A DNA stretch of 64,000 bases from Shinella zoogloeoides. Lineage in GTDB: Bacteria > Pseudomonadota > Alphaproteobacteria > Rhizobiales > Rhizobiaceae. Where the stretch lies: contig NZ_CP086610.1 in assembly GCF_020883495.1 (NCBI RefSeq), positions 601,501 to 665,500 on the forward strand, given 5' to 3'. The notes below the pieces were generated by a model that made no database searches, had not been told where the DNA came from, and worked only from the letters and a program-made list of their open reading frames with translations. Position 1 is the first letter of the stretch, and the number at the start of each line of letters is the position of its first letter. Shown piece by piece: positions 1-10,762 of this stretch. The position numbers and the translations under genes were made by a program.

Positions 1-845
1 CGCAGCTCCCGAACCTGGCCGCCCTGTCGGGCACCGGCTTCCCCTATAACGGCCAGACCGAGCCGGCGGCGCTCTATCTCGACCGGCTGGACGCCGACAT
101 GCTCTCGGCGAGCGCGACCTTCCTCGGCAAGACGGCGGTGGCGAGCGGCCGGGTCCTGCAGGTCCGGCCGGAGGCCTCGGCGCTGGCGATCGGCGAGCGC
201 AATGCCGTCCTCGTCGGCACGATCTCGCAATTGCCGCCGGTGGTGCTCGACCAGACGCATATCGCCGTCGAAAGCGCCTCCTCGTGGGGCGCGACGGCCG
301 GCGACGTGCAGGGCGGCGCGACGGAGGAGGCCTTTGGCGAGTGGCAGTCGCGCGTCAGGGGCGGCTCCTGGCGCGGACAGATTTCCGCCTTCGAGGCCTG
401 GCTCCAGCGCACGTTCGATATCTCGCTTTCCTCGCTGCGCCTGCTGCCCGGCGCGGAGCAGGCGGTCACGCCCGGCGAGGACGCGCGCTTTTTGATCGCG
501 CAGGGCGACAGCCCTGAGCGCACCGGAACCTGGACGGTGCTGTCCGCCCCGACCGGCGCGGACCTGCGGGCGGGCATGAACGCCGTGGCGCAGGAAGAGC
601 GCTGGCGGGAGGTCGCCGGCTATGCGACCCTCGAGGGCAAGGGCATGGAGGAACTGGACACGCGGCCGGTCAGCAGCGCCCGCTTCGTGGCCACCCAACC
701 GCTCAGCTTCGCCAATCTGCGCCTCGTGGCGGCCAACTGGCTTTCCTCCAATATCCTCGCCTATGCGGTGGTGTTCTGCCTCCTGTCGATCCTGCTCGGC
801 ATCGCGACATCGGGCCTGCTGCGCCGCTTCGGGCGGGAGAGTTGA
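1..845 (+). CDS. bcsB: Cellulose biosynthesis protein BcsB, C-terminal part (runs in from the left edge)
   Basis: The reading frame is open from the first bases of the window, so the N-terminus lies outside it; about 280 residues are visible. BcsB is the periplasmic, membrane-anchored partner of the cellulose synthase BcsA and guides the nascent glucan through the periplasm. The visible part ends with the typical BcsB tail: a segment reading ATQPLSFANLRLVAANWLSS, a single hydrophobic helix (about 22 residues, starting NILAYAVVF) and a short basic cytoplasmic end (LLRRFGRES). The next gene downstream is a TPR protein, as expected for a rhizobial cellulose operon. The call rests on the C-terminal signature and context. 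Confidence 0.8.
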   Translation, partial: QLPNLAALSGTGFPYNGQTEPAALYLDRLDADMLSASATFLGKTAVASGRVLQVRPEASALAIGERNAVLVGTISQLPPVVLDQTHIAVESASSWGATAGDVQGGATEEAFGEWQSRVRGGSWRGQISAFEAWLQRTFDISLSSLRLLPGAEQAVTPGEDARFLIAQGDSPERTGTWTVLSAPTGADLRAGMNAVAQEERWREVAGYATLEGKGMEELDTRPVSSARFVATQPLSFANLRLVAANWLSSNILAYAVVFCLLSILLGIATSGLLRRFGRES

Positions 846-977
846 GCGGTCGTTTACCGTCCGTTAACCCTATCGCGCTTTTATCGGCGCTGGTTGGCTC
901 TTCCTGGGGGACATGGCGACATGTTCCGGCATTGATGGCGCATGCGGGCGTCGCGGTCCAGGCCGGAGCTGTATGTG

Positions 978-3182
978 ATGAACGAGCACCGAGGGAAGTT
1001 CGGGATGAAGTCGATCCTTGTCGCGGTCGTCCTCGCCTCAGCCGGGGCAGCGGGTGTCGCCGGTCTTTCCCTCGGCGTTGCCGGCAATCCGATGAAGGGG
1101 CTGGCCTATCCCGATGCCGGTTCGGACGAAGCGCAGGACGCCGCGCCGGCGGGTAAACGCGCCCGCGTCGAATTCGCCCAGCTTCAGGCCGGCGAGAAGG
1201 ATGCCAGGCCGGGCCAGACGGCGGAAGCGGCCGCGAAAGGCGCGAATGCGCCGGCGGTCGACGAAAGCGCCCTGCGCTATTTCGCGGCGCGCGGGGATAC
1301 CGCCCGCCTCAATGCCGAGATCGCCCGTCTGCGCGCGCTCTACCCGACCTGGACACCGCCGGAAAATCCGCTCGCCGTTCCCGTCAACGAGGACCGGCAA
1401 CTGGAAGAGATGTGGGCGCTCTACAGCCAGTCGCGCTACGCCGATGTGCGCGCGGCGATCGCCAAGCGCCAGAAGGACGATCCGCAATGGACCCCGCCCG
1501 CCGATCTCATCGAGCGTCTCGATGTGGCGGAAAAGCGCGCGGCGCTCGTCGCCGCCTCGAACACCGGCAAGAGCGAGGAGGTCGTGCGCATCGGCGCGGA
1601 AACGCCGAGCCTGCTCACCTGCAGCGATCCCGACGTGCTGTGGCGCGTGGCCGAGGCCTTCGTCAAGACCAAGCGCGTGCAGCGCGCCAAGGATGCCTTC
1701 GGCTACATGCTGGACAATTGCGAGGATGCTCCCGTGCGCGTGGCGACCGTGCAGAAGGCGTCCACCGTGCTCGGCTATGCCGACATGCAGGGCCTTCTTG
1801 CCCGTGAGCGCACCGGCGCGGACGGTGTGAAGGAATTCGATGCGATCCGGGGCGACCTCGCCCGCCGTTTCGTTGGCGAGGGCGATGCCGATCCGACGCT
1901 CACCGTCGATCCCGCCTATCTGAGGATCGTCGAGAAGCTGGCGGCGGACGAGGGGCTTGCCTCCGACGCCCTGCTGCTCGGCTGGTATCACCTCCGGCGC
2001 GACCAGAACGCGGCCGCCGAGCCCTTCTTCCGCAAGGCGCGCGCCATCGAGGATTCGGCCTCCGCCTCGCAGGGCCTCGCCCTCATCCTGCTCGCCCGCA
2101 AGCTGCCGGCCGAGGCCGAGGATGTGATGTATGCCTGGCGCACGAGTTCCGACCAGGCGATGGAGACCTATCTGGCGGCGACCGCCAACCTGCTCGCACT
2201 CGACCCGCTGGTGCGGATCGAGCCGAAGGTGCTGAACCGCATCGCCGCGGTCACGCTGGAGAAGAAGCATCCGGAGACCGGCGAGCAATTCGGCTGGTAT
2301 GCGCTGGCCATGGACCAGCCGCGCACGGCCAGCGAATGGTTCTCGCTGGTGCTGCAATGGAAGGCGGACTACGAGCCTGCCGCCTATGGTCTCGGCGTCG
2401 CGCGGCTGCGGCTGGAGGACCTTGCCGGTCTTGCCGCCGTCAAGCAGGCCTGGGCCGGCCGTTCGGAGCGCATCGCGCGGCTCGGCGAAGTGGATACGAG
2501 CGAGGACGCCGCGCCGCTGCACCGCCTGCGCCAGCCGAAGGTCGTCGAGGCCGAGCATGCATTGCCCGTCCGCGAGACCGTCGTGTCGGAACATGCGCAG
2601 GTCGCCGAGGACGTTGCCGCAAGGCCGCGGCGGGTCGCCCGCACGGCGCGGCGGGCGCAGGACGCCACCGTCAATTGCCGCACGACGCAGGATCCGGCGG
2701 GCCTGTCGCCGGCCGGCGCGCTGTCGCTCGGCTGGTGCCTGATGGAAATCAACCGGCCGATGGAGGCCGCACGCGCCTTCGAGGCCGCTCTTGCCGGCAG
2801 CGGGCACACCCGCAGCGATGCGGCCTATGGCCAGAGCCTTGCCTATCTGCGCGCCGGGCTGACCGCCGACGCGGCCGTGGCCGCCACGCGGGCGGAACTC
2901 GACGGCAGCCGCACCGCCGAATTGCAGACGGCGATCCTCACCGACCGCGCCGTCGCCAGTTTCCGCGCACGGCGCTACCGCGAGACCATCGGTTTCCTCG
3001 ACCAGCGCCGCCAGTTCCACACCGAGCCGACCGACCTGATGGTGCTGCGCGCCTATTCCTACAAGAATCTCGGCCTGCGCGCCGATGCCCTGCGCCTCTT
3101 CGAAGCGCTCGGCGAGACCGGCCGGCAGGACGCCATCCGGGCGCTCGCCGAAATGCGCACCGAGCAGAAGATGCGGCGGTAG
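978..3182 (+). CDS. TPR-type repeat protein of the cellulose operon
   Basis: A 734-residue protein starting at the ATG at 978, which has GGAG about 9 bases upstream; an in-frame ATG at 942 lacks a good ribosome site. Residues about 11-33 form one hydrophobic segment, so the protein is probably a signal-anchored periplasmic or inner-membrane protein. The rest is alanine- and arginine-rich alpha-helical repeat sequence of TPR or Sel1 style (for example around AEPFFRKARAIEDSASASQG and ALSLGWCLMEINRPMEAARA). Near the N-terminus a motif W-T-P-P occurs twice, about 50 residues apart (YPTWTPPENP and PQWTPPADL). It follows bcsB by about 130 bases on the same strand, so I infer a role in cellulose export or assembly, possibly in the position filled elsewhere by BcsC. 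The exact function is not known to me. Confidence 0.65.
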   Translation: MNEHRGKFGMKSILVAVVLASAGAAGVAGLSLGVAGNPMKGLAYPDAGSDEAQDAAPAGKRARVEFAQLQAGEKDARPGQTAEAAAKGANAPAVDESALRYFAARGDTARLNAEIARLRALYPTWTPPENPLAVPVNEDRQLEEMWALYSQSRYADVRAAIAKRQKDDPQWTPPADLIERLDVAEKRAALVAASNTGKSEEVVRIGAETPSLLTCSDPDVLWRVAEAFVKTKRVQRAKDAFGYMLDNCEDAPVRVATVQKASTVLGYADMQGLLARERTGADGVKEFDAIRGDLARRFVGEGDADPTLTVDPAYLRIVEKLAADEGLASDALLLGWYHLRRDQNAAAEPFFRKARAIEDSASASQGLALILLARKLPAEAEDVMYAWRTSSDQAMETYLAATANLLALDPLVRIEPKVLNRIAAVTLEKKHPETGEQFGWYALAMDQPRTASEWFSLVLQWKADYEPAAYGLGVARLRLEDLAGLAAVKQAWAGRSERIARLGEVDTSEDAAPLHRLRQPKVVEAEHALPVRETVVSEHAQVAEDVAARPRRVARTARRAQDATVNCRTTQDPAGLSPAGALSLGWCLMEINRPMEAARAFEAALAGSGHTRSDAAYGQSLAYLRAGLTADAAVAATRAELDGSRTAELQTAILTDRAVASFRARRYRETIGFLDQRRQFHTEPTDLMVLRAYSYKNLGLRADALRLFEALGETGRQDAIRALAEMRTEQKMRR

Positions 3183-3237
3183 CAATCGGGCGCGAAGTTT
3201 CCTAGATATCGAACCCGGAGACAAACGGAGTTCGAGC

Positions 3238-3720
3238 GTGAGCGTCGCATTCGTCAAGGAAGAAAGTGCGGAAACGGCAGCGGAGACCCAGCTTCCGGAC
3301 CGCCCCATCTCGCCCCACCCGAATCTGGTGACGGAAGCGGGCCTGAAAGCGCTGGAACGCCAGCTCCAGGAGGCGCGCGCCGCCTTCGAGGCCGGCAACG
3401 GCGTCGAGGACATCAACGAGCGCCGCCGCCAGACGGCAGGTCCGGCGCGCGATATCCGCTATCTCGTCGAGCGCCTGCGCACCGCCCAGCTCATCGCCCC
3501 GCCCGCTTCGAACGACGTCGTCGCCTTCGGCAGCACCGTGACGTTCAACCGGGACGACGGGCGCGTGCAGACCTACCGCATCGTCGGCGAGGACGAGGCC
3601 GACCCCAAGGCGGGGTCGATCTCCTATGTCTCGCCGGTCGCCCGGCTGCTGATGGGCAAGAGCGTCGGTGATGCGGTGACGGTCGGCGGGCAGGAACTGG
3701 AGATCGAGAAGATCGTCTAG
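3238..3720 (+). CDS. GreA/GreB-family transcription elongation factor
   Basis: A 160-residue protein with a GTG start at 3238 preceded by CGGAG at 3226-3230; upstream in-frame ATGs lie inside the preceding gene. Gre factors enter the RNA polymerase secondary channel and stimulate cleavage of backtracked RNA. The N-terminal half is a predicted coiled coil (LVTEAGLKALERQLQEARA onward to about residue 80), and the C-terminal half has the Gre/FKBP-like domain with VAFGSTVTF, YRIVGEDEADP and ISYVSPVARLLMGKSVGD. The acidic tip residues normally expected near the hairpin are not obvious in VEDINERRRQ, although D and E are present. It stands alone between a TPR gene and a convergent amidohydrolase. 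GreA and GreB cannot be separated confidently from sequence alone. Confidence 0.85.
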   Translation: MSVAFVKEESAETAAETQLPDRPISPHPNLVTEAGLKALERQLQEARAAFEAGNGVEDINERRRQTAGPARDIRYLVERLRTAQLIAPPASNDVVAFGSTVTFNRDDGRVQTYRIVGEDEADPKAGSISYVSPVARLLMGKSVGDAVTVGGQELEIEKIV

Positions 3721-3739
3721 GCGCGCCGGCCTTTCCGTA

Positions 3740-4996
3740 TCAGGTCCCGGCCTTCTCCACGCTGCCCGAAACGAGGCGGCCCTTGTGGAAGGTGGCGGTG
3801 CGGGCCGGCAGGCGCGCGACGGCCTCGGCGGTGCAGCTTGCCGGGGCAAGCGAAAAGCCGGCTTCGTCGCCAACCTTCGGCCAGACGCGGTTGCCGTCGT
3901 CGTCGAGCGGCAGCACGCCGCCGGTCGAGATGGCGAGCGAGCGGGAGAGGCTGTATTCGTCCGAGCCGCGATAGAGCTGGGCGTAGAGATTGGCCTTTTC
4001 CAGCATGTCGCCGCTGCCGAAGGGCGACCAGTGGTCGATCACGCTGTCCGTGCCGGTCATGACGGCGACGCCCGCCTCGCAAAGCTGCGCCAGCGGCATG
4101 ACCATTCGGCCGATCGGAACGGTCGAGGCGATGGCAACACCGTTTTCGGCAAGGCGCGCGGCGGTCTGCGCAAGCTGCTCCGGCCCGAGATCGGCCAGCG
4201 CGAAGGCGTGGCTGATCGTCAGCCTGTTCTTCAGGGCGGGGGTCTTTTCCACCATGTCCAGCATGTAGTCGATGGCGGCGATGCCCGAAGGGTTGCCCTC
4301 GTGCAGGTGGATATCGACGCCCTTACCTGTGTCGAGCGCGATCTGGAACATGGCGTCGAGCGATTTTTCCATCGCGCCGTCGATATTGGTCGGGTCGAGA
4401 CCTCCGACGAAGTCGACGCCTATTCCCATCGCCTCGCGCATCAACCCCTCGACCCTGGAATGGAGGAGGCCATGCTGCGGGAAGGCGACGATCTCGCAGG
4501 CGAAATCGTCGGTATGCTTCTCCAGCGCGCGCTTCAGGTGTTCGAGGCTCTTCAGGCCGCTGACGGGATCGATGTTGCAATGGCTGCGCGCGACGGTGCT
4601 GCCTTTGGATTGCAGGAGGGCGATCAGGCCCTCGGCGCGCTCGACGGAGGTCGGCAGGAGTTGCGGCAGCAGCTTCTCCTCCAGCGCGATCATGTCCATG
4701 ATCGTCTTGCCCTTGCGCGGGCGCGGGGCCTGCCAGGGGCCGCCATAGAAGGTCTTGTCGAGGTGGATGTGCATGTCGCGCAGGGTGGGCAGCGCGAGCT
4801 GGCCGTTCGCCCGGTATGTGGGCAGGCCGGCGGGAAGGAGGCTGCCAGCGGCATGCAGCGCGGCGATCCGGCCATCGCGGATTTCCAGGGTGTAAAGCGC
4901 GGTGCGGGTCGCGACGATGACGTCGCCGTCCCTCTCGAAGCCTTCCTCCAGCCTGACGTCGGCGATGAGATAATGGGTGTCCTTCACAGACGTCAC
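3740..4996 (-). CDS. Amidohydrolase, cytosine-deaminase-like
   Basis: A 418-residue metal-dependent amidohydrolase. I chose the GTG start at 4996 because AAAGGA lies 6 bases upstream and a longer frame would run into the gene before it. Metal-site motifs appear in order: MHIHLD (HxH) near residue 75, RSHCNIDP, VDIHLHEG, ISHAFAL and GTDSVIDHWSPFG with the catalytic Asp. This is the CodA-like branch (cytosine, isoguanine or related deaminases), but the substrate cannot be read from sequence. It is the last gene of a leftward run after nspC and the carboxyspermidine dehydrogenase gene, 65 bases behind the latter, so it may be co-transcribed and act on a nitrogen compound of the same pathway; that is inference. 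A paralogue with the same motif order lies at 12246-13439. Confidence 0.75.
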   Translation of the reverse strand: MTSVKDTHYLIADVRLEEGFERDGDVIVATRTALYTLEIRDGRIAALHAAGSLLPAGLPTYRANGQLALPTLRDMHIHLDKTFYGGPWQAPRPRKGKTIMDMIALEEKLLPQLLPTSVERAEGLIALLQSKGSTVARSHCNIDPVSGLKSLEHLKRALEKHTDDFACEIVAFPQHGLLHSRVEGLMREAMGIGVDFVGGLDPTNIDGAMEKSLDAMFQIALDTGKGVDIHLHEGNPSGIAAIDYMLDMVEKTPALKNRLTISHAFALADLGPEQLAQTAARLAENGVAIASTVPIGRMVMPLAQLCEAGVAVMTGTDSVIDHWSPFGSGDMLEKANLYAQLYRGSDEYSLSRSLAISTGGVLPLDDDGNRVWPKVGDEAGFSLAPASCTAEAVARLPARTATFHKGRLVSGSVEKAGT

Positions 4997-5061
4997 GGCG
5001 CTGTCCTTTGCATTCGATTGGCAACCGGCCGCGCGTGAGAGCGCGGCCGGCGGTTTCGGTC

Positions 5062-6300
5062 TTAGAAGCTGACGGCGCGGTCGCCGTTCTCGTCCTGAAT
5101 GCGGGTCGGCAGGCCGATGCGGTTCAGGAGGTTGATGAAGGGCTTCGGCGGCAGCTCTTCCACGTTGGCCATCTTCTTCACGTCCCACTCGCCGGTGGCG
5201 ACCAGCATCGCGGCGGCGACCGGCGGAACGCCGGCGGTGTAGGAGATGCCCTGCGAACCGACTTCCTCATAGGCTTCCTTGTGGTCGGCCACGTTGTAGA
5301 TGAAGACGGTCTTTTCCTTGCCGTCCTTCAGGCCCTTCACATAGTCGCCGATGCAGGTCTTGCCCTCGTAGCCGGGAGCGAGCGAGGCCGGATCGGGCAG
5401 AACGGCCTTGACGACCTTGAGCGGCACGACTTCCTGGCCTTCGGCGGTCTTGACCGGCTGCTCGGAGAGCAGGCCGAGGTTCTTCAGCACGGTGAAGACG
5501 TTGATGTAGTGATCGCCGAAGCCCATCCAGAAGCGCACATTCGCGCCGTCCATGTTCTTGGCGAGCGAATGCACCTCGTCATGGCCGCACAGATACGCGC
5601 GGCGCGTGCCGACGACCGGCAGGTCGTAATCCTTGCCGATTTCGAACATCTTGTTCGTCTGCCACTGACCGTTCTGCCAGGAATAGACGACGCCGGTGAA
5701 TTCACGGAAGTTGATTTCCGGGTCGAAGTTCGTGGCGAAGTATTTACCGTGGCTGCCGGCATTGATGTCGACGATATCGACGTCTGTCACCTTGTCGAGA
5801 TATTCGTCCTTGGCGAGCTTGGCATAGGCGTTGACGACGCCGGGGTCGAAGCCGGCGCCGAGGATGGCGGTGATGCCCTTCTCGGCGCATTCGGTGGCGC
5901 GCTTCCACTCGTAGTTACCGTACCACGGCGGGGTCTCGCAGATCTTGCCCGGCTCCTCGTGGATGGCGGTGTCGATATAGGCGACGCCCGTATCCATGCA
6001 GGCGCGCAGCACCGACATGTTGAGGAAGGCGGTGCCGACATTGATGACGATCTCAGACTTCGTCGACGTGATGAGCGCCTTGGTGGCCTCGATGTCGAGC
6101 GCGTCGAGGGCATGGCCTTCGAGCACGCCCGGCTGCTTCATCGCCTTCTTCTCATGAACGGACGCGATGATCTTGTCGCACTTCGCCTTGGTGCGCGAAG
6201 CGATGTGGATGTCGCCGAGCACGTCGTTGTTCTGGGCGCATTTATGCGCAACGACCTGTGCAACGCCGCCGGCGCCGATGATGAGCACGTTCTTCTTCAT
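5062..6300 (-). CDS. Carboxynorspermidine/carboxyspermidine dehydrogenase
   Basis: A 412-residue member of the saccharopine dehydrogenase-like family. It reductively condenses aspartate semialdehyde with putrescine (or diaminopropane) to give carboxyspermidine (or carboxynorspermidine), the first step of the AdoMet-independent polyamine route. The N-terminus is a Rossmann fold (VLIIGAGGVAQVVA, residues 5-18), and conserved stretches include GAGFDPGVVNAYA, DINAGSHGKYFATNF and GVPPVAAAMLVATGEW. The length fits the family. It lies 36 bases downstream of nspC, whose product decarboxylates the intermediate, which makes the assignment strong. In alphaproteobacteria such as Agrobacterium this pair makes spermidine rather than norspermidine, so spermidine is the likely product here. 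Symbols in use vary, so none is given. Confidence 0.9.
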   Translation of the reverse strand: MKKNVLIIGAGGVAQVVAHKCAQNNDVLGDIHIASRTKAKCDKIIASVHEKKAMKQPGVLEGHALDALDIEATKALITSTKSEIVINVGTAFLNMSVLRACMDTGVAYIDTAIHEEPGKICETPPWYGNYEWKRATECAEKGITAILGAGFDPGVVNAYAKLAKDEYLDKVTDVDIVDINAGSHGKYFATNFDPEINFREFTGVVYSWQNGQWQTNKMFEIGKDYDLPVVGTRRAYLCGHDEVHSLAKNMDGANVRFWMGFGDHYINVFTVLKNLGLLSEQPVKTAEGQEVVPLKVVKAVLPDPASLAPGYEGKTCIGDYVKGLKDGKEKTVFIYNVADHKEAYEEVGSQGISYTAGVPPVAAAMLVATGEWDVKKMANVEELPPKPFINLLNRIGLPTRIQDENGDRAVSF

Positions 6301-6336
6301 GTCCCGGAATAGCTCCTTCTGGGGTTGATGAGGGGA

Positions 6337-7437
6337 TTAGGAAAGGCTTGCTTCGTAGTCCGCGTAATCGAATTCGCGGACGGTGCGGATGCTGCCATCG
6401 AGTTCACGGATGGCGATCGCCGGCATTTTCACGCCGTTGAACCAGTTCTTCTTGACCATGGTGTAGCCGGCCGCATCCTGGATGGAGATGCGGTCGCCGA
6501 CCTTCAGTGCCTGCTCGAAATTGAACTCGCCGAAGATGTCACCGGCAAGGCAGGACTTGCCGCACACCATGTAGCGGTGCGGCCCGGTATTCGGGGAAAG
6601 CTTGGCGCTCTCGCGGTAGATCAGGAGGTCCAGCATATGCGCCTCGATGGATGAGTCCACGATGGCGAGGTCCTTGCCGTTGTTCAGCGTGTCGAGCACG
6701 GTCACTTCCAGCGAGGTGGACTTGGTGATCGAGGCTTCGCCCGGCTCCAGATAGACCTGCACGCCGTATTCGCCGGCAAAGCGCTTCAGCCGCTCGGCGA
6801 ATTTTTCCAGCGGATAGTTTTCGCCGGTGAAGTGGATGCCGCCGCCGAGGCTCACCCATTCGGCCTTCTTCAGGAGGGGGGCGAACTTCTCCTCGATGGT
6901 GCCGAGCATGCGGTCGAACAGGTCGAAATCACCGTTCTCGCAGTTGTTGTGGATCATGAAGCCGGAGACACGATCCATGACCGGCTCGACCTTTTTCACA
7001 TCCCATTCGCCGAGGCGAGAGAAGGGGCGGGCCGGGTCGGCAAGGTCGAAGCTGGAGGAGGAAATGCCGGGATTGAGGCGCAGGCCCCGCACGATGCCGG
7101 AGGCCTTGTCGGAAAAGCGGTCGAGCTGTCCGATGGAGTTGAAGATGATCTTGTCGGCGTGGCTGATGACCTCGTCGATCTCGTAATCGGCATAGGCGAC
7201 GGAATAGGCGTGCGTTTCCTTGCCGAAGCGCTCGTGGCCGAGGCGCACTTCGTTCAGCGACGAGGAGGTCGTGCCATCCATGTAGTCCCGCATGAAATCG
7301 AAGACCGACCAGGTGGCGAAGCATTTCAGCGCCAAGAGCGCCTTGGCGCCGGAAATCTCGCGCAGCAGCGCGATCTTTTCCATGTTGGCGAGAAGCTTCG
7401 ACTTGTCGATCAGGTAATAGGGCGTGTTCAGGGACAT
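6337..7437 (-). CDS. nspC: Carboxynorspermidine/carboxyspermidine decarboxylase
   Basis: A 366-residue PLP-dependent decarboxylase of the alanine-racemase fold (COG0019-like). It decarboxylates carboxyspermidine or carboxynorspermidine to the polyamine. The PLP lysine is K38 in ALLALKCFAT; the glycine-rich phosphate loop is SLGGGIHF; EPGEASI and CGKSCLAGDIFGEF carry the expected dimer-interface Cys and Asp residues. The C-terminus (GYTMVKKNWFNGVKMPAIAI) matches NspC and differs from diaminopimelate and ornithine decarboxylases. It is the first gene of a leftward operon with the dehydrogenase and an amidohydrolase. More than 400 bases of leader separate it from the divergent ATPase gene, which makes post-transcriptional control plausible. 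Confidence 0.92.
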   Translation of the reverse strand: MSLNTPYYLIDKSKLLANMEKIALLREISGAKALLALKCFATWSVFDFMRDYMDGTTSSSLNEVRLGHERFGKETHAYSVAYADYEIDEVISHADKIIFNSIGQLDRFSDKASGIVRGLRLNPGISSSSFDLADPARPFSRLGEWDVKKVEPVMDRVSGFMIHNNCENGDFDLFDRMLGTIEEKFAPLLKKAEWVSLGGGIHFTGENYPLEKFAERLKRFAGEYGVQVYLEPGEASITKSTSLEVTVLDTLNNGKDLAIVDSSIEAHMLDLLIYRESAKLSPNTGPHRYMVCGKSCLAGDIFGEFNFEQALKVGDRISIQDAAGYTMVKKNWFNGVKMPAIAIRELDGSIRTVREFDYADYEASLS

Positions 7438-7535
7438 GGAAGACCTGTCTTCTTGCGGTGGATCGCGCGCCGGCCGGTGCCGGAACGCGAGGAATCGCGG
7501 CAGAAAGAGGCGTCAGCCTCCCGCTCCGCCTGGGC

Positions 7536-7721
7536 TCAGGGAAGGAACCGGCTGTACGGTATCGTCGTGCGGACACGGCGATGTGACAGCGCCTTGGCGC
7601 TGTTCGCCCGGTCGGCATATCGCGTGAAATGGAGGACGGGCAGGCGCGGTGTCTTCACCGGCCGCACGGGGCCGGAGGGCGTAACGGCGTCTAAGCCAGA
7701 CCGTGCCGCGATGGCACGCAT
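7536..7721 (-). other. Candidate upstream open reading frame in the nspC leader
   Basis: The 467 bases between nspC and the ATPase promoter hold no established gene. On the nspC strand there is a 61-codon frame ending LSHRRVRTTIPYSRFLP, about 100 bases before nspC. It is preceded at some distance by GGAAG. An 8-bp hairpin, ACAGCGCC/GGCGCTGT with a TT loop, spans 7586-7603, within the last third of the frame. The HRRVRTT stretch resembles the HIRRTT core of the enterobacterial ornithine-sensing leader peptide SpeFL. Upstream decarboxylase leaders are known in alphaproteobacteria (the speF motif). The translation start is uncertain and no covariation evidence is available here. Confidence 0.25.
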
Positions 7722-7904
7722 CGAAAAGCGTTCTTCCGTTCGGGGGGCATCTACCGAGCCCATCCCCGATTGGAAGAGGGCGTCGCAAGACATGGCGTCC
7801 TCCCCAACCAGCAGATGAAACCTGCAATAAGTGGCGGCTCTCTAGCACAGGCCGGCGGCACAATTCAATGCGGTACTTTTGCCGATTTTTTTCGGAAACG
7901 GCTC

Positions 7905-7935
7905 TTGCACCTCTAGTCGCTAGAGGTCGTAGAAC
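7905..7935 (+). promoter_or_regulatory. MerR-type promoter/operator of the metal ATPase
   Basis: A -35 element TTGCAC (7905-7910) and a -10 element TAGAAC (7930-7935) are separated by 19 bases, the elongated spacer typical of MerR-activated promoters. Within it lies an inverted repeat ACCTCTAG-TCG-CTAGAGGT (7909-7927), much like known CadR/ZntR/PbrR operators. It ends 29 bases before the ATPase start codon, and a MerR regulator gene lies just beyond the ATPase. Confidence 0.88.
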
Positions 7936-7964
7936 ATTCTCGACAGACTGAAGAGGATGATGCG

Positions 7965-10244
<2,280 letters not shown>

Positions 10245-10246
10245 AG

Positions 10247-10284
10247 CCTTTGCAGCCGAAGCGGTTCCGCTTCGGCTGCAAAGG
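10247..10284. terminator. Perfect 18-bp stem hairpin after the ATPase gene
   Basis: Two perfect 18-base arms (10247-10264 and 10267-10284), starting CCTTTGCAGCCGAAGCGG, are separated by TT. The element starts 2 bases after the ATPase stop codon and no long T-run follows, so it is either a transcript-stabilising hairpin, a bidirectional terminator for the convergent merR gene, or a dispersed palindromic repeat unit. Confidence 0.6.
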
Positions 10285-10299
10285 CGGCAAAACAGGAAT

Positions 10300-10341
10300 C
10301 CGGAGCATTTCGGTGAATCGGAATTCACCGAAATGCTCCGG
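10300..10341. repeat. Perfect 19-bp stem palindrome, probable rhizobial repeat unit
   Basis: The arms at 10300-10318 and 10323-10341 are exact reverse complements (start CCGGAGCATTTCGGTGAAT) with a CGGA loop. It is the second hairpin in the 101 bases between two convergent genes and ends just before the merR stop codon. GAGCATTTC-type palindromes are common between genes in Rhizobiaceae. It could also terminate transcription from both sides. Confidence 0.55.
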
Positions 10342-10345
10342 GGCC

Positions 10346-10762
10346 TCAGTCGTGCTCGTCCGCGCAGAGATCGTGATTGGCCAATGCGCGGATGACGTAG
10401 CAATCGCTGATCTGGTCGGAATGGCAATGGCTGGTGATGCGCTCCAGCTCGGCTTCCAGCTTGCGAAGCCGGGCAATCTTGCGCCGCACGGTGGCAAGCT
10501 GCTCTGCGGCGATGCGGTCGGCGTCGTGGCAGGGGCGTTCGGGATGCTGGCTGAGGTCGATCAGCTCGCGGATGGCGTCGATGGTCAGGCCGAGGTCGCG
10601 GGCGTGGCGGATGAAGGCAAGGCGGTCGCGTTCCTCACGGGAGTAGCGCCGCTGGTTGCCTTCCGAGCGCCCGGCATGGGAGAGCAGCCCCATCTGCTCG
10701 TAATAGCGGATGGTCGGAACCTTGACGCCCGTTTCCCTGGAAAGATCGCCGATCGTCAGCAT
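10346..10762 (-). CDS. MerR-family metal-responsive regulator (CadR/ZntR/PbrR type)
   Basis: A 138-residue regulator with the usual MerR length. The N-terminal winged helix reads LTIGDLSRETGVKVPTIRYY followed by NQRRYS. A dimerisation coiled coil spans about residues 80-120. Metal-binding cysteines and histidines follow: CHDADR near residue 78 and CHSDQISDC near residue 115, then a His/Cys-rich tail. It is convergent with the P-type ATPase gene, whose promoter has a 19-base spacer and a MerR palindrome, so this is very probably its regulator, bending the operator DNA when Zn, Cd or Pb is bound. The exact metal cannot be decided from sequence. Confidence 0.9.
   Translation of the reverse strand: MLTIGDLSRETGVKVPTIRYYEQMGLLSHAGRSEGNQRRYSREERDRLAFIRHARDLGLTIDAIRELIDLSQHPERPCHDADRIAAEQLATVRRKIARLRKLEAELERITSHCHSDQISDCYVIRALANHDLCADEHD

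Noticed and set aside
1038..3416. A 792-codon open frame on the minus strand across the TPR protein gene
   Set aside because: It is the antisense of a clear coding gene in GC-rich DNA, has no recognisable domain and overlaps two plus-strand genes with good starts.
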